Positions 1-13,186 of a stretch of DNA of 64,000 nucleotides are shown here, piece by piece. The notes beneath the pieces were generated by a model. It searched no databases and was not told the DNA's origin. It was given only the letters and a program-made list of their open reading frames with translations. The stretch comes from Fasciolopsis buskii (Eukaryota; Platyhelminthes; Trematoda; Plagiorchiida; Fasciolidae): positions 326,596 to 390,595 of the forward strand of contig LUCM01008695.1 of the NCBI GenBank assembly GCA_008360955.1. The letters run 5' to 3'. How positions within the stretch are numbered: the first letter of the stretch is position 1; the number at the start of each line of letters is the position of its first letter. The position numbers were made by a program, and so were the translations under genes.

Positions 1-3000
1 GATTTCGTCTCGGAAAATGCCAGAATCTATTAGTTATGGTTCACGAGCATGACTGATTACGAATTTGATTTTGGCGGTTATGATAGCTAGCTAGCATCGA
101 TTGGTCACTCATGGAAATAATAACTAATAGTCCAGTGAGTTTCAGTTAAGACAGTTACATTTACGCACAACCAAATGAACAACATGAATAATATGAATTA
201 CGTGCTTTTACTAAAACGCACAAAAGTCGTACGCAAATCGGCCAGTTATAAGAAAAATGGGCTTGTTTGGAAAAAAAACACCTACTTGGCAAAAGGACTG
301 CCATCTACACAACATGATCTCAACCATTTTGCTTTCACCCATCACACAGCGGACGGATTCGCATCACTGTCGAAACACAAAGTAATCTAGTCAACAGCGA
401 ATAGTGCGCTTCAAGACGTGACCATTTCGTTCCCAGCAAAATATTTTCTAATTAATTTGTTATCGGTTATCGTGACCTCGACACAGATTAATTTGGAAAA
501 ACGTACCCTGCTTTCGAGAATGTCTGATTGTTGGGTGTTTTTAGGTATTTTAGGCTTAATAATAAACTGATCATGTTTAGTGGTGATTGAAACGTCTATA
601 GATGCCTCTAGTTGTCCACTAATGAAACGAAATGATTGACTTTGTGATTTAAACTACTATCTGCTCAACAAAATCTCAGTCGAATCACTAGAGGCGTGAA
701 TCGATGATAAATTGGTTTAGGAATCACAGAGGGATTTGCCACGAGTTTGGCGTCAGCAATAGGACACAAAGTGTGACAGTTTGGGTTCTTGTTGCTAGCA
801 CTGAGCTTCACTCACACGGACGCATTAATAAACTTTCTTCGGGGACGTGCGACGGATTTTGTAGTTGCTGTGCCCGTTCACGAATAACAACGCGTACTTT
901 CAAATATGATGTCCCTTTTCTGAAGGTTAACCCTGCGAGATCGGCTAAAATCTTATAACGAATGACCCTATGATTCTCAAAAGGACTGATCATTCCTTTT
1001 TGCTCCTAGTAATTTAAACAGGATTCTAGTGCGAAACTAACAACGGAGTGAACAAATAGGGGTACAATTACACAGGCGACTACCCGCTACGTAATAACCG
1101 TGAAACCGACTGTATGCTTTCGGGTAAATTGTGTCCATCCAACGTGCTACTGACAACTTAGGATATTAGCCTTAGTACGTATTAGTAAAAAAAATGGAAC
1201 TTTAATACACCGGTAAGAAATAATCAAAAGTGACAGGCACACGTCTATTCGTGCTCACGTATTTGTTTCTGGCACATACCTAAAAGTCTGGACCAAGCTC
1301 CCCTATACAGAGGGTGTACAAACCTTCAAACAGCTGCGTGTAAAAATGAAATGACGGCAAACCCGTGCTCAGAATCTGTGACCACAATAGAACCGAGTGC
1401 TAAAATAAGGAAATTCCCTAATTCGAATGTGCTTCAGTGACTAAGCCTATTAAATTTCATTTGGAATCTTCACAAATCTTTCGCATTCTGTATGTGTGAT
1501 ATTGGGAATTGTCATTTCTGATACCCGTTTGAAATTGAAGGTTTCCGACCAATCAAAATCTAAGTTCTGTTTACAACTTGTTCGCTGAGCTTAATGTCCA
1601 GAAGACCTTTCCCTGTTAAACTTGATATTGACTCATTCGGAAGATTTGAACAGGTGGCCAGATGGGGCGAAATGGTACCAATGTCGCTTTTGACTTGGGA
1701 AACTAATTCTCATAATTTTGACTCCGTTAGATTTTGTTTAGATTTTGGGGATACTTGATTATTTCATTACGCACGTGGGTTTGAAGAAAGTTAAGATTCT
1801 TTACTGTCATGTAGAAAGTTTTCATTGTTTGGATCTGATTTTTGATTTCTTTATACTAGTCAATTCTTTTAGTCCACGTCAGGGGTACTCCTGATCCGGT
1901 TCATTGTACATTTAGAATCATTAAGATGAATCCTTTCGAACTTTCAAGGTTGCCTGATTCAAAGCTTGGACCAACTCCCTTCTGAGAACGCATCCTTCGA
2001 GCTCTTGAACATGACTAAGATAAGTTACGTTATTTCTTTATGTTCAGGCCATACTGTGGGATTCTTTTCTCCAGTCCGGTTGATGTACGCTTTTCCACAG
2101 TGAAGGCAGCTGACTGCACTTATGGTACTGGTTTTGGCTTTAGCTTTGATTCATTCAGCCGGGTAATGCCCTCCATGTAATTTAAACACGGGGTGACTTC
2201 ATAGTGTAACAGAGTGATCCTTGGTGGAAAACTGTCGCAAACTTTTTCAGAGTTATTACTCACGTAGTACGAACGTCCAGTTTGCCATTGGAAACCATGG
2301 AAGCAATGTATAGCTGTTTGGAATCATCAGCAGTGTTCCTTCATCCTGTGCTTGAAATAATGATGTCCGAATAACCTATGGAATCCATCCGGCTAGTTTG
2401 ATGGCTAAGTATTCCTGAGGTTGCGCCCGTTACGGCTCGATGAAAACCATACAACCAGAACCGATGGAGAGGATGACCAACTCTGTTGCAAAAACCAATC
2501 GGAACTGGTCCTCTAATGACGCAACAGTGATTAAGTCAAAACGTTGTCCAACAGACAAAGGTGAAACGTAGGACTCTCTCAGCTGTGAGCCACAATTTAA
2601 GCTGCCATTTAAGAACCAACATAGGCATAGAAAGGCCCAGGAATGCTCGCCAGTCAGAATATGGATCGTGTATGTGTGTAATATGCAAACGAGTAACACA
2701 TGGGCTGAACAAGCTACGTGAACTGGGACGTGTTTCGATGCAGATTAACCGAGCTAAACACTCGCTTGCCTTCTCGATACAGTTTAATTCTCTGTCAGTA
2801 TAAACGGCACGATTGAGGAAACAGAAACGGAAATATTGGTCGAGTATCCAAAGCATTTGAATGTCGCGGGATTTGAACCAGTTGGAACAGAAGAATGTAG
2901 ACCCGTTGGAAAACTGGCATGAGTTCTCGATTTCTAATATATCTTCACCAAAGGATCGTTGACTAACTGGTCGTTAGGACAATGCATGAACGTGAAACTT

Positions 3001-3601
3001 GATCATTTCTAAAATCGGGCAATGCGTGAACGTGTATAAGACCTGCAACTTTCCACTTCGTGGATATGCGGTCCGACGAACGGTCTGATGTAGCTAATGT
3101 TCACAACTTTGACCATGAGAGTTTATTTATGAATGCGAAAGAGCCGGTACCTTTGGAGCGCGATCCACTCAACCGTCTCAGCTTTTAAATCCAAAAGGGT
3201 ATTGGAACCTAATTGTCCAGTGTTTCCGCACTTCTACATTGGTGCTCAGTCTATTCCGATCGTCTTATTTTATCGACCATTAATGGCTTCATTTCTAACT
3301 TTCATTTTATTTGGAAATTAAAACGCCTGTGGCACATGTCCAGACACTGCTAGTAATAAGTCACATGGTTACATTACCTCATCAGAACCGATAAAAAAGT
3401 CTGTGTTAAAATCAAAGAAGATTTCTTCCATCGAAATTAAGCAGCCATTCATAATGTTTGGCTGCTTCCTTGAAAATCATGGTAGCAATAGATGATGGAT
3501 TTCATATCGGTTAATACTGTTTGAGAAATTTTTCGAAAATAGTGGATACCAAATCCGTCAAAAGAAAGCAAAATTTTTTGACTATTCGCTTCCTCTTTTA
3601 A
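1..3601. other. no recognisable gene or repeat
   Basis: AT-rich sequence with only short open frames (107 codons or fewer) on either strand. None has a recognisable domain, splice context or codon pattern. A lone B-box-like string in reverse at about 2868-2880 has no A box or SINE body nearby. I see nothing I can annotate here. Confidence 0.6.
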
Positions 3602-4180
3602 CTTCCTTCACACGAAATTACTGAGTTCTATCACGAGATCAAAGGGAGCTATAAACCGTGTGACGAACGACTTGTACCGACTGTGAGTAAGGAAGGCGAT
3701 AAATTAATCATAAATGGTCACGGCAATGGACAGCTTTTGCACTTTGCAGAATGTGTATGTGATCTCAACGGGGAGGAATTTCTCGTTCGTCGAATCCACC
3801 GATCTTCAGTATTTCATTCGGCAGAAATTCCGTGCAATAGTGAAACCATTTCACTATGGTCATTTCACCAATCAAGAAGTTCCAAACCTTTTTATCACAA
3901 GATTTTGAGGAATGTCAAGTTTTCTTCAAACAGCCTTGTGAAAAGCGTGAATGACTTTCTGAAACTTGAAACTAATCCAATAGGATTGAAATGTCCGACC
4001 TCTTGACCTGATACTGGTTCTCCAGTTACTATTCCCATTAGTGACGACCCGGACGGTCTTAATTGGGACTGTGAATCCTTGGGATTTGTCGACTGCCAAC
4101 TGAAATGGGTTCGCTCAACAGATGTCCGCACAACCCTCAAACGGAATTGGTTTTGTCATATTTTCTTGTCCTCCTGAAGA
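3602..4180 (+). other. nearly open frame, unidentified
   Basis: One plus-strand frame stays open from 3602 to 4003 (134 codons), meets a single TGA at 4004-4006, and continues open to about 4180. It has no in-frame ATG near its start, so it would have to be an exon or a decayed element rather than a free-standing gene. The translation includes the strings KEGDKLIINGHGNGQ and DDPDGLNWDCESLGF, and I recognise no family in it. It lies just upstream of the terminal-exon candidate at 4428, in a different frame, so a shared host gene is possible but unproven. It could also be chance in an otherwise featureless region. Confidence 0.2.
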
Positions 4181-4427
4181 ATAGCCTTGGAACGAATTGG
4201 GGTTTTTGTTCGTATCACCTGCGTTCGTAATAAACTCACAGATACTGAAGTCATTCTCGTCTTACAGCAGTCGATTCAAGTATTACCATCACAGATCTTG
4301 AATACCACACAATGGTTTTCACTATATCCAGGATGCAGTGTTTTGATGATCTAATTACTCATTCCAAAGTATCCGGAACAGTTGTCCGTTGTTCAGTCCT
4401 AGGGGACCGGATTGTATTTGCTTTCAG

Positions 4428-4583
4428 GTTACCAAAGAAAAAGTCAATTCTAACATTCAGTCAATGATGCGCAAACTCAATGATATGTCGTGGGATACTT
4501 TCGATGTTCAGGTCTTGTTACAAAATAGTGGGGAACTTATTGCTGCAGAAGTTTTCATGTATGTTCCTAAATCTGATGTCTAG
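4428..4583 (+). CDS. candidate 3'-terminal exon of an unidentified host gene
   Basis: A pyrimidine-rich tract ends in TTTGCTTTCAG at 4427, which is a good splice-acceptor match. From 4428 the frame encodes 51 residues starting VTKEKVNSNIQSMMRKL and ending EVFMYVPKSDV, then TAG at 4581-4583. The peptide has a helix-like first half and alternating hydrophobic (beta-like) residues in the second half (FDVQVLLQNSGE). I do not recognise the family. A resemblance to the C-terminal strands of AIG2/gamma-glutamylcyclotransferase-like folds is only an impression. A SINE in reverse orientation begins within about 30 bases of the stop, so any 3' UTR would run into it. Upstream exons are not identified. 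Confidence 0.3.
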   Translation, partial: VTKEKVNSNIQSMMRKLNDMSWDTFDVQVLLQNSGELIAAEVFMYVPKSDV

Positions 4584-4610
4584 TGGCAATTTAACCACGG
4601 CCACTCATCA

Positions 4611-4795
4611 TTTATCTTTTATCTTTTACTTCCCTTATCAATGAAACGACAATGTACATCAATTTTCAGGAAGGCAGCCACGGACAGCAGAGGGTTGCCA
4701 AGCGGGGAAGTTGACCGGCGGTGGGCGGATTCGAACCCGCGACCTTCACGTCCAAAGGCCACGACTTTATCCTTTTGGCCACCACCGCCCAAGGT
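4611..4795 (-). repeat. tRNA-derived SINE, copy 1
   Basis: This is a well-preserved minus-strand copy of the main SINE family in the window. Read on the minus strand it has a tRNA-like head with an A-box-like TGGCCAAAAGG and a perfect B box GGTTCGAATCC (complement of 4727-4737). A body follows that resembles the other copies (CGGTCAACTTCCCCGCTTGG, then CTTCCTGAAAATTGATGTAC), and the 3' end is rich in AAAGATAAA. The internal RNA polymerase III promoter and unique body are the standard plan of a tRNA-derived SINE. It sits immediately downstream of the candidate exon at 4428-4583. Confidence 0.85.
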
Positions 4796-5763
4796 CACTG
4801 TAAAATATTTGAAGTCTTTCAAGTGTTTCTATTTTTCTACAGCACAAACACTCACATACACACAGGAAAACACGTACACATCTGAAAAAGTTACGTGATC
4901 GCTACTCTTTAGTGTTTAGAAAGTTCATTTTTACCATACCTGTTTTTGCGCCTGTCTGGTATGAATTATTTACCAGTCAGTTATACCAGGAAAAAATAGT
5001 CAATTTATGTTAGGGCTTCCTTATACGACATATTCGATTCGAATGCAGACGATGTGCTAACTGCTACTAATGGAAGCATGCATTCATTTGCTATTTTATC
5101 CTGGAACAATTGTTTCTACTAGTGCCAAAATGTCTCTGATGACCATCGGATTACCAAGGATACAGAACTAATAGATGCATTTGCATCAGGACCAAGTTCT
5201 CGTTATACTTTCATTCGTTTTGACTGACCGGGAGAAATAGGAAATTCAAGCCAATCCTAATTGGACTACGTGGGCAAAACGCAGTGGACTGACTATTCCG
5301 GCGGATTTTAATCCCAGCATGCATTTGATCTATTTGGCAGAGGATAGCAAAACAAATCCAAACATTTGTATGCCTCGTATGTTCATCCAACAACGGGAAA
5401 ACATTTTCTCGCGCCAAATAGGCTGCCTTCAGACTGGACACTTTTCAACTGGAATTTAACCCTAAAAGCTGCACTACAAATGCAGTTCCCTTGCTCTGAC
5501 CTTTAGTTTACAATCACCGACTTTGTTTACCCCGCGAGCTGAACCATGGCATTTCCTTCAATGAAATTATGACCGTCTGGCTGCCTGATTTCTGTACTTC
5601 ACGGGCGGGCACGTCGTTTTTCCGGGTGAAGTTAACGAACCGTTAGTTATATCAAATTTTTAAATTCCTCGGCTATTAAACACGCTCTTCCCAAGATTGC
5701 TGCATTCCGGCTACCTTTTAATCACTCACGCTAGTGACTAGGTTAATGAGAAAACTGTCCTTT

Positions 5764-5949
5764 TATCGTTTTACATTTATCTTTTACTTTCTTTATTAAT
5801 GAAGTAACAGTTTACAACATTTTTCAGGAGAGGGCCGCCGACAACAGAGGGCTGCCAAGTGGAGACGTTGACCGGCGGTTGGCGGATGCGAACAAGCGAC
5901 CTTCACGTCCAAAGGCCACGACCTTATCCTCTTGGCCACCGCTGGCCAA
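5764..5949 (-). repeat. tRNA-derived SINE, copy 2
   Basis: Minus-strand copy of the same family, full length (about 185 bp). The 3' tail, the body and the A-box side (GGCCAAGAGGATAAGG) are conserved. The B box is damaged: where other copies read GGATTCGAACC on the plus strand, this one has GGATGCGAACA, so the copy is probably transcriptionally dead. It has diverged clearly from copy 1, which suggests a separate, older insertion. Confidence 0.8.
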
Positions 5950-6228
5950 AGACTGACCAAGTTACCGTTTACCTACAGTCACCAGCCCTGCAAATCCAAA
6001 TGGTTTGACCGTTCCACCAACGTTAAGACCTCTTTCAATCAAATAACAAAATGTTATTACAGTTCCCCTGTCGTGAATCTTAATTTCTTCCATATTTGAA
6101 GATTACAATAGTGAGTAAGCAAATACATAATCATTTCTACAGGCCTAAATGGACCAATACCAAACTAGCGAGTATAGAGTCCATCTTTTATCAGTGAAAT
6201 CTTCTTGTCTTATTGCACTCCTATGTTT

Positions 6229-6355
6229 ACCAAGGAGGCTGCGGCCAACTGAGGGTTTAAAACTGAAGAGGTGAACCTGGTCTGAAAGGATCTGAACACG
6301 TGACTTTTCGGTCGGAAACACACAGTGAGTCCCGTTTAGCTACCACACCCATGCA
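6229..6355 (-). repeat. old divergent tRNA-derived SINE
   Basis: Read on the minus strand this shows the same order of blocks as the main SINE: a tRNA-like head (GGTGTGGTAGCTAAACGGGA), a B-box-like GTGTTCAGATCC, then CAGTTGGCCGCAGCCTCC in place of the usual GCTGGCCGCGGCCACC. The head differs enough to be a separate subfamily or a very old copy. The AAAGATAAA tail is not visible. Confidence 0.5.
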
Positions 6356-6359
6356 TGGT

Positions 6360-7280
6360 GCACGAAATGGGACGGTATATGTAGATAAACGATTACGAGT
6401 GAAACGTCACTGCCGAAGTTGAAAAATCTTATGGAGCTGTCTAAGAGTATCAATATCTCTGTCAAAATCTCAATCTTTCAAGCCACGTGAGACAAAATGG
6501 GATTGAGTTGTAAATACAGTTTGCGTCCAAACGGCTTCCAATGAATTTTCCACTTGCTGACACTGAATTCCGAGGGCAGAACTGTGCTAACGACTTGGAC
6601 TTTTATCAAATTAAGAGGATGAAACAACTATATGAAAAATCATTCACGTCCGAAATGTTACTCGAAAGTGAACCTAAGCAACCTGTCTCCCCAGCTGACA
6701 GGAGTGAACCGGATTGCAACAAACACAGATGAACACGGGTTAATGGATATTTATCCATTCTGATTTGTGTGCTAGGTTTTCTCGCGACTGGCGTGTAAAA
6801 ACCCAATCAAACACTTCACAGACAACCGGACATTTTTGTAAATTGGAGCAGAATTCCCTAGTTTCATTTAGAAATATCCGAATGCCAATGGTTGGCTTGA
6901 ATCCTTAATCTTAGCAGTGACACTCCATTGCGATTTCTGAACGGATAGTGCAACGAACACAACAATCGACTGTACCCGAAAATTGCATTTTTACCAATTC
7001 CAATACGATTGAAATTTGATCTTTCTGAACGTAATGAATACCTTGTTTTGAGTTCAGTAGTAGACGTGGCCAAAACTGACTCTTCCGGGAGAAAAGCTAC
7101 AAAGATAAATTGTAGTCTTGCGTTTCATTAGAAAGAAATTTCTTCAAGTGGAGCATGAATGAAATTATTGTTATTATGAATGTTACGGATTGGAACCAAA
7201 AGGGGAAACTGTTAATGGTCTGAAATTATCAGCCGGAGAAATTTGCATTAAATAATATTATTCAAATGAACGCTGAGGTA
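6360..7280. other. no recognisable feature
   Basis: Only short open frames on both strands (under 70 codons), with no domain, splice context or repeat that I can identify. Confidence 0.5.
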
Positions 7281-7350
7281 TGTTTTGCCATTTCGACCTG
7301 AAGGTAGCGGGTTTGAATCTTCCCATCGTTTGTCAACTATTCCATTGGTC
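7281..7350 (+). repeat. SINE fragment (B-box region)
   Basis: A short plus-strand match to the main SINE: GACCTGAAGGTAGCGGGTTT, then GAATCTTCCCATCGTTTGTCAAC, which corresponds to the stretch around the B box and the start of the SINE body in the copies at 51.9 and 56.0 kb. The 5' head and the 3' tail are lost or too diverged to see. Confidence 0.45.
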
Positions 7351-9144
7351 AGCTTAATGCTGATCTTGATAGTCTTTGTAAAAGCGATGCGCACTGCGGT
7401 TTCGCCAATTAGAGGAAGTAAAAAGATGTAGGATAAGACAGAAGATCGGAACAGACAAGACTTGTTCATGTTTTCCTGCTATAGGTTGTCATGTTACCCT
7501 GGGTACTCGAGGCATTAGACGGATATCGTCTCCTTTGAAAGGATGTTTTTAATGACTGTCTTTATCGATTGTTTGTAATTCTCGCGAAGCAGATACATAG
7601 ACACGAAAAATACACACAGACACCGATATGCAAGTGTCTGAAGAGGCCAGTAAGGTTCCGAATCCAAAATCTTTACTGAATGTACGTGGGCGCGAACCTG
7701 GAAAAAATGAACTACTTTAGGTCTGGATTGGTAGAAACGCGGTTTATTCGTGGAAAACTAACTTGTTTTTGAAAAGTACAGTATGATACCGGAAAAGTGG
7801 ACAAATTGGAAAAATTCTAGCAGAGCCAATCTGATCCAGATGTGTGTGTATACATATTGCATACGACTGCGCGGTTCTGTCTTTGTTGTCGTTTCAATTG
7901 ATTTTTTGCTTTTACTTTGATACGACTTTCTCATCCAAAGTAACGTCATTTACGTGGACACTGAAATGTGTCGTCAATGAAATGTTGCAAATGGAGCTCA
8001 ACCCCGTGCAAATGATCATCCGGTTTTGCTTACAGTAACTGTGACCGTAAATCAAACTCCGACCTTGGAGCTTAAAATCGTTCTCTATAGCAATAATCCA
8101 TGTTCTTAACTGAATCCCGAGTTAGGAAAACCGGTAATTAGTGGGCAGGATTCCATTCCCGTGTGCTATATTTCGCGAGCAAACTATTGTGGTCGATGTC
8201 GCGGGCCGACGACAGACAGTCATTCTACATTCCACCCTGGCCTTGTTTTATCATCCCCTAGACATCCTTTCATGCCAATTTTTCAGAGGAATCGACTGCA
8301 GACACCAGGGACCAAATGGTTTCTAATTATTGAAACCTTTGGGTCGAGAGTATCAGATTTCCTACACCTAAGTGCACATAGAACGTGAAATAGCAAAGTT
8401 ATACAAACTTATTAGTAGTATGTTTCGCTGATGGATGGATGAACTCAAATTTTTCAGAAGCCCACGGCCAGTTTAACGGTTATTGCCGCTCCTCAGGTAT
8501 GCGCACCCGGTACTCTCTTGCCCAAACATCCCTATACACATATCTGAACAGCGCCAAGGACCGCGAAACCGGTCATGTGCTTCAAGGGAAATTTTGTTTA
8601 TCCACAACTGAGAAATTAACCGTTACTTTCGGACCTTTTTTTCCACTTTCTGAAGATTACCTTGCCTCGCCGATGAAAATCCTCCGAGGAATCACCATGT
8701 GATTTCTAAATGGGCGTATTTTCTACTCATTCCTCTCGATTCAAATTGTATTCTCGTGTGATGCGTACTTCATTTAAAGAGCTGATCACGCTATATTTCC
8801 GCGGCACGCGTCGCAGTTACAGAAACGGTCCGCCTGATTTGGCAATTCTTGCTTCATATATGCTTTTTTCTGGAAAATCAGGTGGAATACATTTGATCCA
8901 ATGCCTACTTTTATACACTACTCACTAGTAGTGGTGAAACATGTTCAAGGAAAATGTTTGCTAATTGCTCATGCATAATTTCTGAACAATTTAGTCCGGG
9001 AATATCGGAGTGTTTTTGTCTAATTGATTTTGATTTTTAGACTGAATTTTACCGTGTAAAGGTCTGTCTGACCGAGAATCGGCCGAAAAATCACTGGACA
9101 CATTCAACCTACTCCGGGGACGAGGAAAAGACTATTGGGCTCAG
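7351..9144. other. no recognisable feature
   Basis: AT-rich sequence with several open frames of 60-87 codons, for example 8439-8702 on the plus strand. I could not assign any of them, and frames on opposite strands overlap as expected by chance. Confidence 0.5.
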
Positions 9145-9145
9145 A

Positions 9146-9297
9146 TGAACACCCAAAGAACTAGCTATCGCATTGTCCACTGCTCGATTCGTGAAGTTTA
9201 CAAACAAAATTGCGGACACTGTCCAGTCGTTGTTTTATCCCAGAACGAACAGTGAATTCCGAAGTTTCCTAGGCGTACTTCAGCATCTATGCTGTAG
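9146..9297 (+). pseudogene. Ty3/gypsy-like retrotransposon fragment (end of RT)
   Basis: A plus-strand frame open from 9146 to the TAG at 9295-9297 encodes KIADTVQSLFYPRT followed by NSEFRSFLGVLQHL. This resembles the conserved block after the catalytic YxDD of Ty3/gypsy reverse transcriptases, where 'KI.A(V/I)..(F/W)P.P....ELRSFLGL..YY' marks the junction to RNase H. It is preceded by a stop at 9143-9145 and ends in a stop. No protease, integrase or long terminal repeats are visible nearby, so this is a small relic. The downstream 9300-9860 sequence may hold a decayed RNase H, but I could not confirm it. Confidence 0.45.
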
Positions 9298-12200
9298 TGA
9301 GCGAATAGCAGGTTGCTAGGAGCCCCTTGAGCTTTTCAGGCATGCCACAAGCTTTTGTTAGCTCCCAAAGGGATTCACAACTAATAAAAAGCTGCCCAAA
9401 AATCGGTGAAAAAACTAAAGGGGAATGCCGGAACGTGCAACTGTTTGACCGAATTTCCACAGCATGATTATTTTTGATACACTTTAGCGTTAATTTCCAC
9501 TTTGATTTGGCCGAGTGCGATGTACTTGTACAGCTACGGTGCTAACGAAAGGCTGTTTGTAGAAAATTCGAGCAGCAATGTCACTAAGATTGACACCCGT
9601 GCAGTTCTCCTAGACCATTTTGTCACTTTAGTTGGGAATAAGATAGAGTATGAATGTACTTCTTTGGAATGAAACTATCTTCCATGCTCATGTGAAGCGC
9701 AGCGGCTCGTCAAACTGGACAATCCACTGGAGCTCACAAGATCTGCAGCATTTAGGCAAGATTCTTGCACCTCTGTCGATTTTATGGCTCCCTAATTGAT
9801 TGTAGATTTCCACGGTTTCTGAACCACTGAACCGATCTCAACTGACGTTAAACAGTTCACGCCGAACACAAAATGACATTTTCCCACTTGGCCCGTGGGC
9901 GAATTAGAAAGTCAGTTAAAATATGCTCACCATTCTTTGGTTTTCTTAATTTGTTCCTTAGTAAAAATAGCCCGATGCCTTGCAAATTACGCGCATATGT
10001 TGGCAGCGCTTGTTTGACTTGTAAAGGATCAACTAGAAGGGGAAGGCCGAGGTGACTAGTTACCCCTTACTATCCCTATTTTTGGGCTATTCTTATCTGG
10101 TACTGTTTACGACCGGCCCGATGGGAGATCTTAACAACATGCTGAAGCCTGTGACGTTTGAAGTTTTGTAAAAAAAATGCTTTTGCTTTCATTTGCAGCT
10201 GAATAATGGTCTTGGATAGCCAAAATTTTACTTGTTTCAAGTGTAGTCTTTTGTTTCTCCCCAGAAGAATCAAGTATTCCGCAACTAAGCATCTTCCATT
10301 CAACTTCCGCCGAGGCTTTGTCGGTTTGCGTATCCTTTACGGATTTCAGCTTGGCCAATAAGGCGTTGGAAAGCGTCGGGTATTTTCGTGGCACCTTCAG
10401 AAGGGCAATCACTTATTCGATTTAAAATGCCATATTAAGTTTGATCTTGCATTACGGTTCATCGAAATGTGCAATTCCTGCGGAGGATTTGTAAAGTCTG
10501 TCCAGGTTTGAACACCAGTGTCGGTGTAATATTGATAAGACATGGATACAGTTTGTCACAAATTCTGTGATTAGGCATATGATCAAAGGTAACAAAACTA
10601 TCTCAGTCAAACAAAAATGGTGAATTTGAATAGATTAAGATAGCTGAGACTTGGTTTTCCGCGGGTCTTCTGATCGAAACTCTCTTTGTGCGCTCCACGT
10701 GGTAACAAACAGTCATTGAACGATCGGTCAGCGTAGTCACTCCAGAGTACGAGGACGTTGGTCACTGGACTGTCTTGAGGTGGAGCTAGATTACGGCGTT
10801 GAAACTCGCGAGATTTCCCACATGATGGCTCGAAACTTAAGGTGAAAGGGTAGCAGTCACTGGCGTTTACATTTTCGAAATAATTTCGTTTTTCTGTATT
10901 TCTTTGATATTATGTTTGCAGGATTTTCCGTTCACTGTTATTTAATTGTCAAGCGGTAGGTAACCAAAACCAGTGCACTTTAACGAAAGGCAAATGGTGA
11001 TTAGAATTCCAGATCGGTCACGCAGCCGTCTGATGATGGCTGTCCCAATGCATGCCACATGTGACAACCCTACCAACGCAGCCATAGTTAGATCGATTAT
11101 AATTCTGGTTTCTGTGTTCGCCAGGGCTTTGACAAAAGATATCGGCTATTTCAGAAAGCCTCTCTGAGTTGAACAAAGTAGACGGAATTTCAGCAGGCTT
11201 CTACCCTAGCTTGCATGTTGCTTTTACCCTGCAATGAATTCCGTCTTTTTCTGCCTTAGATGTGATGTTTTTGTGACAGATGTGGTCTAAGTGAATCCAG
11301 CAAACTGCGAACGGTGCAACAATCCATACAGTGTTATTTCCCTAGAAGAAACTGCGCAACGCTTGATCTATAGGCCGTCACATCTATGAGACCATGAATG
11401 TACAGATCAGCTTATTGGGTTCCAGGTCATTTTGGGTTTCTAGCTTCTGAACGTTTTAGACTGGTCACGTAACCTCTTTAAAGGTCGCTGTCCCCATGCA
11501 CACTGCACCCAAAAATTATTTGTATTGTTAATAATCAATCCTCGACCGCAGCATTCAACTCGTCAGGGGGCAGTAAAATGATCCAGGGTATAAGACAAAA
11601 TCGACTTTTAGCATCTATAGCCACTGAAGTGACCATTTGAAAAACAGGTGCTCAAGACTTTCCAATTTAGACAACAAAAATGCATAAAATCAAAATAGGC
11701 ATATGAATAGAAAACCGGACAAAATGATAAGAAAAAATACAAACTGGTGGACGCCGTCACCTAGCACTTTTGACCGAAGTATTAGTTGTTTCTTCATGTG
11801 TAATTCATTCGTGGACGAAAAAATGAACTATCGCTAGTCCTGTAATTGACAGTGACAGAAGAGGACCTTTTAAGTGGGAATGTATATGAGTGCGAAGAAG
11901 CCATGAAAAATACGGCATGACGATTATGATTGGTTTAGCTCAATTCAAATTTGAAACCACTGACCTTGAACGAACCAATTCCGGCTTTGATTGGTCCCTC
12001 ATGACAGGAGCAGAACAGAACTAGAAATGGTGAAAGATTAACTGTAAAATAACAACGTGGGCGACTATACAGCAGAGAAGAAATTTGGAGCGCGAGAAAT
12101 CCTCCGAATGCCGCACTGACAAAAACTATCCTTGGTTTCCAACCATTGTTTGGAGAAACTTTGTGAAATCCAAATTGGAGGTTTTATAAGACTAGCATTA

Positions 12201-13186
12201 TTCAGTCTATTAGTCACGAGATTCAAAGACCGCATATGCCCATCTACTCTCCCCGGTCATGTTTCTGAGTCGCGTGACAGAGCCAACCTTAGTGCAGTTG
12301 AAAAGATAGAGTTACAATGCAACGTACAAAACATCTTAGAGAGGTAGTAATGAAATCGTGATTCGTTCCTTTGAGAACCGGTGGGAAGCACCGAAGCCAA
12401 ATGGTTGAAATGCTTAATGCAACAAACCGGAAGACAAATTCGTAAGTTGTTCTATCCGTAAAAATTGAAACGAAGATTTAGCGTAACAGAAGAAATTTTT
12501 CGGTCATAGTTATTGCTGAGAACACGACTTATCATGGCCTGTGACAAGCTGAGGAATGGATAATTTCAATAATCCGGTAAGGAAAGTAGCCAGTGAATGA
12601 GTGCTCTAGATTCAGACGTACACAATTTGCCTACAGTTGCGTTGAACGAATGCACTATTATTTCTTCTAGCCTAGTGGAATATGGTTGCCGTGACTTTCT
12701 GTCTAAAAATTCCCGCTCTTTGTGGAGGTTAGAAAAACAGCTTTCTTGTAATGAAACCAATTAGGTAATATTACCCTGTCTAATGGCCGCATGAGAAACA
12801 GTTTTCTGCTTCATATAGTTGTCGAAACCATTATGAACAATATTCATCAATTTGTAGTGCCGTGATTACAATCAAACCTACGGTTTTGCCATAATCGATT
12901 TGTTGTATTCCGTGGGCAATGAAAATGAAGCATAATATTGTTTAGTAAATAATTTTGGATTACAAAAGTACAATAAGCGTCTCGACCGATCAGTTTTGTT
13001 CAAAACAGATGCCAAATAATCCTCGTTCATAGCAACTCGTGATCCATTGTTTGCTTGCCCTCGTTTTGTTCTCTTTAATTGTACCAAATTTCTTGCATCA
13101 CCAATCAAGGCTGGTGACCGGCGGGGTGAAATTTATCTAAAATTCCACTTAGATACCGATTTCTCTAATCTCCAAGTGCTATTCTT
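9298..13186. other. no confident feature
   Basis: This 3.9-kb stretch follows the gypsy-like relic. A minus-strand open frame at 10131-10412 (93 codons, lysine- and serine-rich) and a plus-strand one at 9873-10055 are the longest, and neither has a recognisable domain. I saw no SINE, LINE or PLE match. Confidence 0.45.
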
